DNA of 64,000 nt from contig NZ_JASLGR010000048.1 in the NCBI RefSeq assembly GCF_030150155.1, positions 5,591-69,590 of the forward strand, given 5' to 3'. Every line of letters begins with the position of its first letter. Position 1 is the first letter of the stretch. The DNA comes from Nocardioides sp. (GTDB lineage: Bacteria; Actinomycetota; Actinomycetes; Propionibacteriales; Nocardioidaceae). The translations under genes and the position numbers were made by a program. The notes beneath the pieces were generated by a model. It worked only from the letters and a program-made list of their open reading frames with translations. It was not told the DNA's origin and did not search any database. Shown in pieces: positions 39,706 to 52,392 of the stretch.

Positions 39706-40838
39706 TGCGTACCGTGCTGAAGTGGGTGGTGCCGGCGGTGATCGCGCTGGTGGTCGTGGTGAGCGGCGTGCGGCTCTTCCTCGGCCACGACCAGCGCACC
39801 GTGGTCGCGCAGTTCCCGCGCACCGTCTCGATCTACCAGGGCAGCGAGGTCCGGGTGCTGGGGGTGACCGTCGGCAGCGTCGACAAGGTCGAGCCCGGTG
39901 GCACCAGCGTCAAGGTGACGATGCACTACGACGCCGACGTCGAGGTGCCGGCCGACGCCAAGGCCGTGATCGTGTCGCCCTCGGTCGTCGGCGACCGGTT
40001 CATCCAGCTCACCCCGGCGTACGTCTCGGGCCCACGGCTGGCCGACGGTGCGGTCCTCGACGTCTCCCGTACGGCGACCCCGCTCGAGCTCGACGACATC
40101 TACGGCGACCTCGACACCGTGGTCAAGGCGATCGGTCCCGAGGGCGCCAACAAGAACGGCGCGCTCAGCGACCTGCTCGACCAGACCGCGAAGAACTTCG
40201 GTGGTCAGGGTGCGCAGCTGCACCAGACCATCGGCGACTTCAGTGACCTGACCCGGACGCTGGACAACAACAAGGACAAGCTCTTCTCCTCGGCCAGCCA
40301 GCTGGAGGGGTTCATCAACACGCTGGCGAAGAACGACGGCACCGTGCAGAAGTTCAACACCTCGCTGGCCTCGGTCTCCGAGATGCTCGCCGGGGAGCGG
40401 TCGGACCTGGCCAGCTCGCTGCGTAACCTGGCCACCGCGCTCGGGGACGTGCAGAGCTTCGTCAAGGAGAACAAGGATGTGCTGCACAGCGACATCTCCA
40501 GCCTCAACCGGCTGGCCAAGGTGATCGTGAAGCGGCGCGACGCGCTGGCCGAGACCCTGGACAACGCCCCGCTGGCGCTGGACAACCTGTTCCACGCCTA
40601 CAACCCGCAGGCCGGCACGCTCGACACCAACGCGAACCTGGACAAGCTGCTGCCCTACAGCCTGAGCAACCTGCCGCTGACGCTGTGCACGGCCCTGAAC
40701 AACATCGACAAGACCGGGACGCTGTGCAACGCGCTCGGTGGTGCCGGTCGCTCCGGCCAGGTCTTCGGCTCGGCCGCCGGCACCGGATCGGCGGTCGGCA
40801 AGCGGACCGATCCGACGCTGGGAGGGCTGGTCAAGTGA
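39705..40838 (+). CDS. MCE family protein D
   Basis: The 377-residue protein has an N-terminal span (about 5-22, WVVPAVIALVVVVSGVRL), the MCE domain (VVAQFPRTVSIYQGSEVRVLGVTVGSVDKV, about 33-62; VSPSVVGDRFIQLTPAY) and long helices with heptad character to about residue 300. The low-complexity C-terminal tail (Gly/Ser/Ala) is usual for MceD. Its start A is the last base of the preceding stop (TGATG), and its stop overlaps the MceE GTG. Confidence 0.87.
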   Translation: MRTVLKWVVPAVIALVVVVSGVRLFLGHDQRTVVAQFPRTVSIYQGSEVRVLGVTVGSVDKVEPGGTSVKVTMHYDADVEVPADAKAVIVSPSVVGDRFIQLTPAYVSGPRLADGAVLDVSRTATPLELDDIYGDLDTVVKAIGPEGANKNGALSDLLDQTAKNFGGQGAQLHQTIGDFSDLTRTLDNNKDKLFSSASQLEGFINTLAKNDGTVQKFNTSLASVSEMLAGERSDLASSLRNLATALGDVQSFVKENKDVLHSDISSLNRLAKVIVKRRDALAETLDNAPLALDNLFHAYNPQAGTLDTNANLDKLLPYSLSNLPLTLCTALNNIDKTGTLCNALGGAGRSGQVFGSAAGTGSAVGKRTDPTLGGLVK

Positions 40839-42340
40839 GGCGCTCACCGATGAGGCTGCTGCTCGGCACCCTGCTCGCCCTGGTCGCGATCAGCGTCTCG
40901 GGCTGCCGCTGGGATGTCTACGACCTGCCGCTGCCCGGCGGTGCCGACACCGGCAAGAACCCGATCAACGTCACCGTCGAGTTCGCCGACGTGCTCGACC
41001 TGGTGCCCGACTCGGCGGTCAAGGTCTCCGACGTCACGGTCGGCAAGGTGAAGTCCATCCGGCTGGTCGACGGGCATGCCGACGTCGACCTGACCCTGCG
41101 CCGCGACACCGCGCTGCCGGTCAACGCGGTGGCGAGCATCCGCCAGACCAGCCTGCTGGGGGAGAAGTTCGTCGACCTGGCCGCGCCGGCCTCCGACGCC
41201 AGCGCGGTCAAGCTGACCAGCGGCGACACGATCACCCTGGCCGACAGCGGACGCAACCCGGAGATCGAGGAGGTGCTCGGCGCGCTCAGCCTGGTGCTCA
41301 ACGGCGGCGGTGTCGCCCAGCTCCAGTCGATCGCCAGCGAGCTCAACAAGGCCCTGGGCGGGCACGAGGACGCCGCCCGCAGCGTGCTGGTCCAGGCGAA
41401 CACGTTCGCCACCCAGCTCGACACCCACAAGGGCGAGATCGTCACCGCGATCGAGGCGCTGGACCGGCTGGCGAAGTCGGCGCGGGCCCAGGAGAAGACG
41501 ATCGACGCGACCCTGGAGGACCTCCCGGCGGCGCTGACCAGCATCGACTCCCAGCGCCAGGACCTGGTCACCATGCTGGACTCGCTGAGCAGCCTCGGCA
41601 CGGTCGGCACCCGGGTGATCAAGGCGTCGAAGTCGCAGGTGATCCGGATCTTCCAGAACCTCCAGCCGACGCTGACCCAGCTGGCCGCGGCCGGTGACCA
41701 CCTGGTCAACTCGCTGGACACGGTCTTCACCTACCCGTTCGTCGACGACCTGGTCGGCCGGGACCCGCAGGTCGCCCGCAACATCCACATGGGCGACTAC
41801 GTCAACCTCTCCATCGACCTCGAGATCGACGCCTCCAAGCCCCTGGTCGACCTGACCAACCCGGTGCCGAGCGCGATCAACCCGACTGCGGTGGTGGGCA
41901 ACCTACTCACGTGCCTCACCTCGGGGAGCCTGTCCAGCAAGGCCTGCAAGGACCTGATCGCCTCGGGCACGACGCTGGTCAACATCCTCAACGAGTGCAA
42001 GAAGCCCTCCAACCGCGACACCGCCCTGTGCGACGTGCTCAACCAGGTCCCGGGGCTGCCGAACCTGAGCGGCATCGTGCCCTCGCAGATCCCGTCGGTG
42101 CTCAACTCGCTGCTGCCGAACCCGCTCAACGACGTCCTCAGCGGACTGTTGCCGGGGCTGTTGCGGGCCGCGCCGGGGTCACCGACGGCCACCGCCTCCT
42201 CCGGGCCGTCCGGGTCGGCGGCACCGTCGGCGAGCGGCACCGTGTCGGGGCGGTTCAGCTACTCCGAGCTCAGCCGGGCCTATGACCCGACCCTGGTGCG
42301 GCTCCTCGTTCCCGGCCTCGCCACCGGAGGTGCCCAGTGA
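40835..42340 (+). CDS. MCE family lipoprotein E
   Basis: The 501-residue protein begins with a signal sequence and lipobox (LLLGTLLALVAISVSGC, Cys about residue 24), which marks it as the lipoprotein member MceE/LprK. An MCE domain (VTVEFADVLDLVPDSAVKVSDVTVGKVKSI, about 45-75; RQTSLLGEKFVDLA) and a very long helical region follow. The C-terminal half is Leu/Asn/Pro-rich, with four cysteines (about 350-400) and a Ser/Ala/Gly/Pro stretch before the end. GTG start overlapping the MceD stop. Confidence 0.88.
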   Translation: MRRSPMRLLLGTLLALVAISVSGCRWDVYDLPLPGGADTGKNPINVTVEFADVLDLVPDSAVKVSDVTVGKVKSIRLVDGHADVDLTLRRDTALPVNAVASIRQTSLLGEKFVDLAAPASDASAVKLTSGDTITLADSGRNPEIEEVLGALSLVLNGGGVAQLQSIASELNKALGGHEDAARSVLVQANTFATQLDTHKGEIVTAIEALDRLAKSARAQEKTIDATLEDLPAALTSIDSQRQDLVTMLDSLSSLGTVGTRVIKASKSQVIRIFQNLQPTLTQLAAAGDHLVNSLDTVFTYPFVDDLVGRDPQVARNIHMGDYVNLSIDLEIDASKPLVDLTNPVPSAINPTAVVGNLLTCLTSGSLSSKACKDLIASGTTLVNILNECKKPSNRDTALCDVLNQVPGLPNLSGIVPSQIPSVLNSLLPNPLNDVLSGLLPGLLRAAPGSPTATASSGPSGSAAPSASGTVSGRFSYSELSRAYDPTLVRLLVPGLATGGAQ

Positions 42341-43533
42341 TCACCCAGCGCACGAGGATCCAGCTCGTCGTCTTCGCTCTCATCACCCTGCTCGGGGTGA
42401 GCTTCGCCGGCGCGAAGTACGCCCGCCTGGACCGGCTGGTGCACGATCCGGCGTACACGGTGGTGGCGCACTTCGCCTCCTCCGGTGGCATCTACGAGGG
42501 TGCCGAGGTCGACTGGCGGGGGGTCAAGGTCGGCACCGTGAGCAAGCTCGTGCTGACCGACGACGGCGTCGACGTCCACCTCGACGTGGACAAGAAGTGG
42601 CGCTCGATCCCGAGCGACACGATCGCCGCGGTCGCCAACCGTTCGGCCGTCGGTGAGCAGTACGTCGACCTCCAGCCGGCCACGAACAGTGGACCGTACC
42701 TGCGCCAGGGCTCCCAGATCGCCGTCGCCAAGACCCGCACCCCGCTGCCGACCGAGACCCTGCTCGGCGACGCCGCCAAGACCGTCGGATCGGTCAACCA
42801 GCAGTCCCTGGCGACCACGATCCACGAGCTCGGCACCGCCTTCGCGGGCACCGCGGGCGACCTCCAGACGATCCTGGACTCGACCACGTCGTTCCTCAAG
42901 ACCGCCGACGCCAACTTCGACACCACCACGGCCCTGATCAAGGACGCCAACACGGTGCTCTCGGGTCAGGTCGCCACCGGGTCGGCGCTGACCAGCTTCG
43001 CCAAGAACCTCTCGCTGTTCAGCGGCGTGCTGGCCGGCAGCGACAAGGACCTGCGCACCCTGATCACCAACGGCGCCGCGGGGGCCTCGCTGCTCAAGCA
43101 GTTCCTCGACGACAACAACGTCGACCTCACCCAGCTGCTGAGCGAGTCGGTCACCATCGGCGACGTGATCTACCAGAAGCTGCCCGGCCTCAAGGCGATC
43201 CTGGTGATCTACCCGTACGTCGTCGAGGGCGGGTTCACCGTGGTCAGCAAGGACAACGTCAGCGGCCAGTGGGATGCCCACTTCGGCCTGGTGCTGACCC
43301 CGGACAAACTCTGCACGAACGGCTACAACACCAAGAAGCGGGCGCCCCAGGACGGCTCGAACCGGGCGCTCAACACCTCCGCGCGCTGTGCCGACCCGGC
43401 GACGAAGTCGAACCCGCGCGGTGCCCAGAACCTCAATCGGGCCGCCCCGGCGACCGGCGACGTGGATACTTCTTCGGTGATCGGTTCCTATGACCCGACG
43501 TCGAGGTCGTTCAGCTGGGGAGCACCGCAGTGA
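42337..43533 (+). CDS. MCE family protein F
   Basis: The 398-residue protein closes the Mce set. It has an N-terminal span (about 7-27, IQLVVFALITLLGVSFAGA), YARLDRLVHDPAYTVVAHFASSGGIYEGAEVDWRGVKVG across about 28-66, ANRSAVGEQYVDLQP, and a helical region. The C-terminal domain with two Cys (LCTNGY and ARCADPA) matches typical MceF ends. The DxR...P-x-YTV start is characteristic of the MceF group. GTG start overlapping the MceE stop. Confidence 0.88.
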   Translation: MITQRTRIQLVVFALITLLGVSFAGAKYARLDRLVHDPAYTVVAHFASSGGIYEGAEVDWRGVKVGTVSKLVLTDDGVDVHLDVDKKWRSIPSDTIAAVANRSAVGEQYVDLQPATNSGPYLRQGSQIAVAKTRTPLPTETLLGDAAKTVGSVNQQSLATTIHELGTAFAGTAGDLQTILDSTTSFLKTADANFDTTTALIKDANTVLSGQVATGSALTSFAKNLSLFSGVLAGSDKDLRTLITNGAAGASLLKQFLDDNNVDLTQLLSESVTIGDVIYQKLPGLKAILVIYPYVVEGGFTVVSKDNVSGQWDAHFGLVLTPDKLCTNGYNTKKRAPQDGSNRALNTSARCADPATKSNPRGAQNLNRAAPATGDVDTSSVIGSYDPTSRSFSWGAPQ

Positions 43534-44108
43534 GCCCGCTGCTGCGACGCGGGATCGTCGCCGTGCTCGGGGTCGTGATGGTGCTGGCGGTGGCCGCCCT
43601 GGGCTACCAGGCCGCGCACCGTGACGGTCTGCCGTGGAAGACGGACAACGCCACCCAGGACGCCCGCGACACCGTGATGGGGCAGGCCCGGGCCTTCATG
43701 AAGCGGGTCAACACCTACGGGCCCGATCTGGTGCAGGGCTCCACGATGCCGACGTACCGCAGTGGGGTGGAGGCGCTGGTGACGACGAAGTTCAAGTCCG
43801 CGTTCGACCAGAACGTGCCCTACGCCGAGGCGACCGTGACGCAGGCCGGTCTGGACCGGCAGACGAAGGTCTACTCCGCCGGAGTCGGCGACCTCGACCT
43901 GGACCGGGGGAGGGCCACGGTGCTGGTGGTGGGGGAGCTGACCAACTCCTTCCCCGACGCCAAGCACCCGAAGGACACCTCCAAGCGGCAGTCGGCCGAC
44001 CCGCAGCCCTATCGGGTCGAGGTCTCCCTGGTGCGCCAGGGCGGTGACTGGAAGGTCGACGACTTCACCCCGGTCGGGGCCGAGGCGCAGCAGCAGGTGA
44101 CGAAGTGA
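43530..44108 (+). CDS. Mce-associated membrane protein 1
   Basis: The 192-residue protein has one N-terminal membrane span (about residues 9-28, IVAVLGVVMVLAVAALGYQ) and an NTF2-like extracytoplasmic domain (QDARDTVMGQARAFMKRVNTYGPD, TVLVVGELTNSFPDAK, VSLVRQGGDWKVDDFTPVG). This is the layout of Mce-associated (Mas/Mam) proteins such as those after mceF in mycobacteria, which stabilise the complex. GTG start overlaps mceF; its stop overlaps the next gene. Confidence 0.82.
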   Translation: MSPLLRRGIVAVLGVVMVLAVAALGYQAAHRDGLPWKTDNATQDARDTVMGQARAFMKRVNTYGPDLVQGSTMPTYRSGVEALVTTKFKSAFDQNVPYAEATVTQAGLDRQTKVYSAGVGDLDLDRGRATVLVVGELTNSFPDAKHPKDTSKRQSADPQPYRVEVSLVRQGGDWKVDDFTPVGAEAQQQVTK

Positions 44109-44689
44109 GCGAGCAGAGCGTGGCCGACACCGAGAACGCCGGCGAGTCGACCGGCGAGACGACCGCCGAGTCGACCGACGGGTCGACGGCAGCGGAGCGA
44201 CGCCCGTCGCGTCCGGTGCCGGGCTGGCTGATCGCCGTGCTCGGCGTGCTCGCCCTGGCCCTGGTCAGCGTGGCGGCCTGGTCGTGGAGCCGGCCTGACC
44301 CGGTCGCGGCCGAGGACGCCGCCGTGGCCGCCCAGCACGCGGCCGAGCAGGCCATCGTGCCGGTGGTCGCCTACGACTACCGGACCCTGGACGAGAACGA
44401 GAAGGACGCCGAGAGCTACCTGACCTCGCGCTACCGCACCGCGCAGTTCGCCCCGCTGTGGGCGACGGTGAAGAAGAACGCCCCGGCCTCCAAGACCGTG
44501 ATCACGGCGACCGTGGTCGGCTCGGGCGTCGTGCACGCCACCCCGGACCGGGTGCAGGTGCTGGTCCTGGTCGACCGCCCGACGAGCAACGCCACCACCA
44601 CGACGCCGGTCACCTACGAGGACCACGTCACGGTCACGATGGTGCGCTCGGGCGGCCGGTGGCTGATCGACGACCTCACCACCGACTAG
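44105..44689 (+). CDS. Mce-associated membrane protein 2
   Basis: This 194-residue paralogue of the preceding protein has an acidic Thr/Glu-rich cytoplasmic N-terminus (about 36 residues), a membrane span (about 38-57, GWLIAVLGVLALALVSVAAW) and an NTF2-like domain (AIVPVVAYDYRTLDENEKDAESYLTSRYRTQ-like segment, then VQVLVLVDRPTSN and VTMVRSGGRWLIDDLTT). It is the last gene of the mce operon; no strong hairpin follows, so read-through towards rpoB cannot be excluded. Confidence 0.82.
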   Translation: MSEQSVADTENAGESTGETTAESTDGSTAAERRPSRPVPGWLIAVLGVLALALVSVAAWSWSRPDPVAAEDAAVAAQHAAEQAIVPVVAYDYRTLDENEKDAESYLTSRYRTAQFAPLWATVKKNAPASKTVITATVVGSGVVHATPDRVQVLVLVDRPTSNATTTTPVTYEDHVTVTMVRSGGRWLIDDLTTD

Positions 44690-44969
44690 TCGCCGACGAC
44701 GCCGTACGCCGGCCCGGGGCAGCCCCGACACGCCGTACGGCACGCCGCGCGCGGGCCGAGGTGCTTGACCTGCTGACCGGATCGGCGCATCATCTTCCGC
44801 GAAAGCCGACTGTGCCGAGAGGGCGGGAAGAACGTCGGGGTTGAGTCGCGCCGTCTTTTGATGTAGCGTAGCGCTTTGCGCGTGCCCTCAAATGCCCCGG
44901 GTCTGTCCGGTGACCCTCGGGTGGTGGGTGTCGCGCTATCCACCAGCGAAACCTGTTGAAGGATTCCTC
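44690..44969 (+). other. Promoter and leader region of rpoB
   Basis: A gene-free 280 bases between the mce operon and rpoB. It holds a repeated ACGCCGTACG, a weak hairpin (CGGGG and CCCCG around CAG) and the promoter at 44841-44869, leaving a leader of about 95 bases. Confidence 0.6.
44841..44869 (+). promoter_or_regulatory. Promoter of rpoBC
   Basis: TTGAGT (44841-44846) and TAGCGT (44864-44869) are exactly 17 bases apart, about 100 bases before the rpoB start. Confidence 0.65.
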
Positions 44970-48446
<3,477 letters not shown>

Positions 48447-48468
48447 GTAAGGGTAGGTATTCAAAAAA

Positions 48469-51400
48469 GTGTTGGACGTTAACTTCTTCGACCAGCTGAA
48501 GATCGGCCTGGCCACCGCGGACGAGATCCGCGCGTGGAGCCACGGCGAGGTCAAGAAGCCGGAGACCATCAACTACCGCACGCTCAAGCCCGAGCGGGAC
48601 GGACTCTTCTGCGAGAAGATCTTCGGCCCGACCCGGGACTGGGAGTGCTACTGCGGCAAGTACAAGCGCGTCCGCTTCAAGGGCATCATCTGTGAGCGTT
48701 GTGGCGTCGAGGTCACCCGCTCCAAGGTGCGCCGCGAGCGGATGGGCCACATCGAGCTGGCCGCTCCCGTGACCCACATCTGGTACTTCAAGGGCGTGCC
48801 GTCGCGACTGGGCTACCTGCTCGACCTCGCCCCGAAGGACCTCGAGAAGGTCATCTACTTCGCTGCCTACATGATCACCTCCGTCGACGAGGACGCGCGT
48901 CACCGCGACCTGCCGTCGCTGGAGAACAAGGTCGGCCTGGAGCGCGACCGTCTCACCAAGCGCATGGACACCGCGCTCAACGACCGCCAGAAGAAGCTCG
49001 AGGAGGACCTCGCGGCTCTGGAGGCCGAGGGCGCCAAGGCGGACCAGAAGCGCAAGGTCCGCGACGGTGCCGAGCGCGAGCTCAACTCCATCCGCAAGCG
49101 GTCCGAGGGTGAGCTCGCTCGCCTCGAGGCCGTGTGGGACACGTTCAAGAACCTCAAGGTCCAGGACCTGATGGGTGACGAGCTGCTCTACCGCGAGATG
49201 AAGAACTGGTTCGGCAAGTACTTCGAGGGCCACATGGGCGCCACGGCGATCCAGAAGCGCCTGCAGGACTTCGACATCGCTGCCGAGGTCGAGTCCCTGC
49301 GCGAGACCATCGCCACCGGCAAGGGTCAGCGCAAGGTGCGTGCGCTCAAGCGGCTCAAGGTCGTCGACGCGTTCCGCAAGACCGGCAACCAGCCGATCGG
49401 CATGGTCCTGGACGCCGTCCCGGTCATCCCGCCGGACCTGCGCCCGATGGTGCAGCTCGACGGTGGCCGCTTCGCGACCTCCGACCTGAACGACCTGTAC
49501 CGCCGCGTGATCAACCGGAACAACCGACTCAAGCGTCTGCTCGACCTCGGTGCCCCGGAGATCATCGTCAACAACGAGAAGCGGATGCTCCAGGAGGCCG
49601 TCGACTCGCTGTTCGACAACGGCCGTCGTGGTCGTCCGGTGACCGGTCCGGGCAACCGCCCGCTCAAGTCGCTCTCCGACATGCTCAAGGGCAAGCAGGG
49701 TCGCTTCCGTCAGAACCTGCTCGGTAAGCGCGTCGACTACTCGGGTCGTTCCGTCATCGTCTCGGGTCCGCAGCTGAAGCTGCACCAGTGCGGTCTGCCC
49801 AAGCAGATGGCCCTGGAGCTCTTCAAGCCGTTCGTGATGAAGCGCCTGGTGGACCTGAGCCACGCTCAGAACATCAAGTCCGCCAAGCGGATGGTCGAGC
49901 GCGCCCGTCCGGTCGTGTGGGACGTCCTCGAAGAGGTCATCACCGAGCACCCGGTCCTGCTGAACCGTGCACCTACCCTGCACCGTCTCGGCATCCAGGC
50001 GTTCGAGCCGCAGCTGATCGAGGGCAAGGCCATCCAGCTGCACCCGCTGGTCTGTGGCGCCTTCAACGCCGACTTCGATGGTGACCAGATGGCTGTTCAC
50101 CTGCCGCTGTCGGCGGAGGCTCAGGCTGAGGCCCGCGTGCTCATGCTCTCGACGAACAACATCCTCAAGCCGTCGGACGGTCGTCCGGTGACGATGCCGT
50201 CGCAGGACATGATCATCGGTCTGTTCTTCCTGACCACCGACCGCGACGACCAGCCCGGTGTCGGCCGTGCGTTCAGCTCGCCCGCCGAGGCGATCATGGC
50301 GTTCGACCGTCGCGAGATCACCCTGCAGTCGCAGGTCAAGATCCGGCTCAACGACATCGTGCCGCCGGAGGACTGGGAGGCCCCCGAGGGCTGGACCGCG
50401 GGCGACCCGGTCATCCTCGAGACCACCCTCGGCCGGACGATCTTCAACGACACGCTGCCGGCGGACTTCCCGTACGTCAACGAGGAGGTCGGCAAGAAGC
50501 GTCTCGGCGCGATCGTCAACGCGCTGGCCGAGCGTTACCCCAAGGTCGTCGTCGCGGCGTCCCTGGACGCCCTCAAGGACAACGGCTTCCACTGGGCCAC
50601 CCGTTCGGGTGTCACGGTCTCGATCGACGACGTCACCACGCCGGCGAACAAGACCGAGATCCTGGCCGGCTACGAGGCCAAGGCCGCCAAGATCCAGAAG
50701 CAGTACGAGCGTGGTCTCGTCACTGACGAGGAGCGCCGTCAGGAGCTCATCGAGATCTGGACCGAGGCCGCCAAGGTCGTCGGTGAGGCGATGGAGAAGG
50801 CCTTCGACAAGAAGAACCCGATCTTCATGCAGGTCACCTCGGGTGCCTCGGGTAACTTCAACCAGATCCGCCAGGTCGGCGCCATGCGTGGTCTGGTCGC
50901 GAACCCGAAGGGCGAGATCATCCCGCGCCCGATCAAGGCCAACTTCCGTGAAGGCCTGTCGGTGCTCGAGTACTTCATCTCGACCCACGGTGCTCGTAAG
51001 GGTCTGGCCGACACCGCTCTGCGTACCGCTGACTCCGGTTACCTCACCCGTCGTCTGGTCGACGTCTCCCAGGACGTCATCATTCGCGAGGAGGACTGTG
51101 GCACCGAGCGTGGCTTCGTCGTGGACCTGATCAACGACGACGTCGAGACCACGGCGTACGCCCGGACCGCTGCGACCGAGGTCGTCGCCCCCAACGGCGA
51201 CGTCCTGGCCCAGCCCGGCGACGACCTGGGTGACGTCAAGATCGCCGAGCTCATCGAGGCCGGCGTGACCGAGATCAAGATCCGTTCGGTCCTCACCTGT
51301 GAGGCTGCGACGGGTACCTGCGCGAAGTGCTATGGCCGTTCGCTGGCCACCGGCAAGCTGGTCGACATCGGTGAGGCGGTCGGCATCATCGCCGCCCAGT

Positions 51401-52314
51401 CCATCGGTGAGCCCGGCACGCAGCTGACCATGCGTACCTTCCACACCGGTGGTGTGGCCTCGGCTGACGACATCACGCAGGGTCTTCCCCGCGTCGTGGA
51501 GCTCTTCGAGGCCCGCACCCCGAAGGGTGTCGCCCCGATCAGCGAGGCCGCCGGCCGCGTTCAGATCGAGGAGACGGACAAGGCCCGCAAGGTCCTGGTC
51601 ACCCCCGACGACGGTTCGGACGTCATCGAGTACGTGGTGTCGCGTCGTTCGCGCCTCAACGTCGCCGACGGCGAGCACGTCGAGGTCGGTCGCACCCTGA
51701 CGGTCGGTACCCCCGACCCGAAGGAGGTGCTGCGCATCCTCGGTGTCCGCTCCACCCAGAAGCACCTCGTCGACGAGGTCCAGGGCGTGTACAAGTCCCA
51801 GGGTGTGGCCATCCACGCGAAGCACATCGAGATCATCGTGCGGCAGATGCTGCGCCGGATCACCGTGCTCGAGTCGGGTGACACCAACCTGCTCCCGTCC
51901 GACCTGGTCGACCGCTCGAAGTACGAGTCGGAGAACCGTCGGGTCGTCTCCGAGGGCGGCAAGCCGGCCTCGGGTCGTCCGGAGCTGATGGGTATCACCA
52001 AGGCGTCGCTCGCGACCGAGTCGTGGCTCTCGGCGGCCTCCTTCCAGGAGACCACCCGAGTCCTCACCGACGCGGCCATCAACGGGCGCTCCGACAGCCT
52101 GCGCGGCCTGAAGGAGAACGTCATCATCGGTAAGCTCATCCCGGCCGGCACCGGCCTGGAGCGCTACCGCAACATCCGGGTCGAGCCGACCGAGGAGGCC
52201 CGCGCTGCGGCCTACTCCGTCACCGGCTACGACAACTACGATTACGACTTCGGTCACGGCACTGGTCAGGCCGTCGCTCTCGACGACTTCGACTTCGGCT
52301 CGTACCAGAACTGA
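48469..52314 (+). CDS. rpoC: RNA polymerase beta-prime subunit (RpoC)
   Basis: The 1281-residue beta-prime subunit begins LDVNFFDQLKIGLATADEIR. It carries the N-terminal zinc site CYCGKYKRVRFKGIICERC (about residues 60-78), the clamp and lid, LLGKRVDYSGRSVIVSGP, the catalytic NADFDGDQMAVHLP (about 527-540) with three Asp, the bridge helix (SGASGNFNQIRQVGAMRGLV, about 790-810), a second zinc site CEAATGTCAKCYGR, and AAQSIGEPGTQLTMRTFHTGG in the trigger loop region. GTG start. The gene ends with a strong terminator. Confidence 0.97.
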   Translation: MLDVNFFDQLKIGLATADEIRAWSHGEVKKPETINYRTLKPERDGLFCEKIFGPTRDWECYCGKYKRVRFKGIICERCGVEVTRSKVRRERMGHIELAAPVTHIWYFKGVPSRLGYLLDLAPKDLEKVIYFAAYMITSVDEDARHRDLPSLENKVGLERDRLTKRMDTALNDRQKKLEEDLAALEAEGAKADQKRKVRDGAERELNSIRKRSEGELARLEAVWDTFKNLKVQDLMGDELLYREMKNWFGKYFEGHMGATAIQKRLQDFDIAAEVESLRETIATGKGQRKVRALKRLKVVDAFRKTGNQPIGMVLDAVPVIPPDLRPMVQLDGGRFATSDLNDLYRRVINRNNRLKRLLDLGAPEIIVNNEKRMLQEAVDSLFDNGRRGRPVTGPGNRPLKSLSDMLKGKQGRFRQNLLGKRVDYSGRSVIVSGPQLKLHQCGLPKQMALELFKPFVMKRLVDLSHAQNIKSAKRMVERARPVVWDVLEEVITEHPVLLNRAPTLHRLGIQAFEPQLIEGKAIQLHPLVCGAFNADFDGDQMAVHLPLSAEAQAEARVLMLSTNNILKPSDGRPVTMPSQDMIIGLFFLTTDRDDQPGVGRAFSSPAEAIMAFDRREITLQSQVKIRLNDIVPPEDWEAPEGWTAGDPVILETTLGRTIFNDTLPADFPYVNEEVGKKRLGAIVNALAERYPKVVVAASLDALKDNGFHWATRSGVTVSIDDVTTPANKTEILAGYEAKAAKIQKQYERGLVTDEERRQELIEIWTEAAKVVGEAMEKAFDKKNPIFMQVTSGASGNFNQIRQVGAMRGLVANPKGEIIPRPIKANFREGLSVLEYFISTHGARKGLADTALRTADSGYLTRRLVDVSQDVIIREEDCGTERGFVVDLINDDVETTAYARTAATEVVAPNGDVLAQPGDDLGDVKIAELIEAGVTEIKIRSVLTCEAATGTCAKCYGRSLATGKLVDIGEAVGIIAAQSIGEPGTQLTMRTFHTGGVASADDITQGLPRVVELFEARTPKGVAPISEAAGRVQIEETDKARKVLVTPDDGSDVIEYVVSRRSRLNVADGEHVEVGRTLTVGTPDPKEVLRILGVRSTQKHLVDEVQGVYKSQGVAIHAKHIEIIVRQMLRRITVLESGDTNLLPSDLVDRSKYESENRRVVSEGGKPASGRPELMGITKASLATESWLSAASFQETTRVLTDAAINGRSDSLRGLKENVIIGKLIPAGTGLERYRNIRVEPTEEARAAAYSVTGYDNYDYDFGHGTGQAVALDDFDFGSYQN

Positions 52315-52332
52315 TCGAGTCGATCTGCACGA

Positions 52333-52370
52333 CAGACGCCCTGCCCGCCTCCTGGTGGGCAGGGCGTCTG
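52333..52370 (+). terminator. Terminator after rpoC
   Basis: A 17-bp stem (52333-52349 with 52354-52370, one G-U pair) and a TCCT loop, followed by CCTTTCGTCG. Confidence 0.9.
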
Positions 52371-52392
52371 CCTTTCGTCGCGTACTGAGAGA

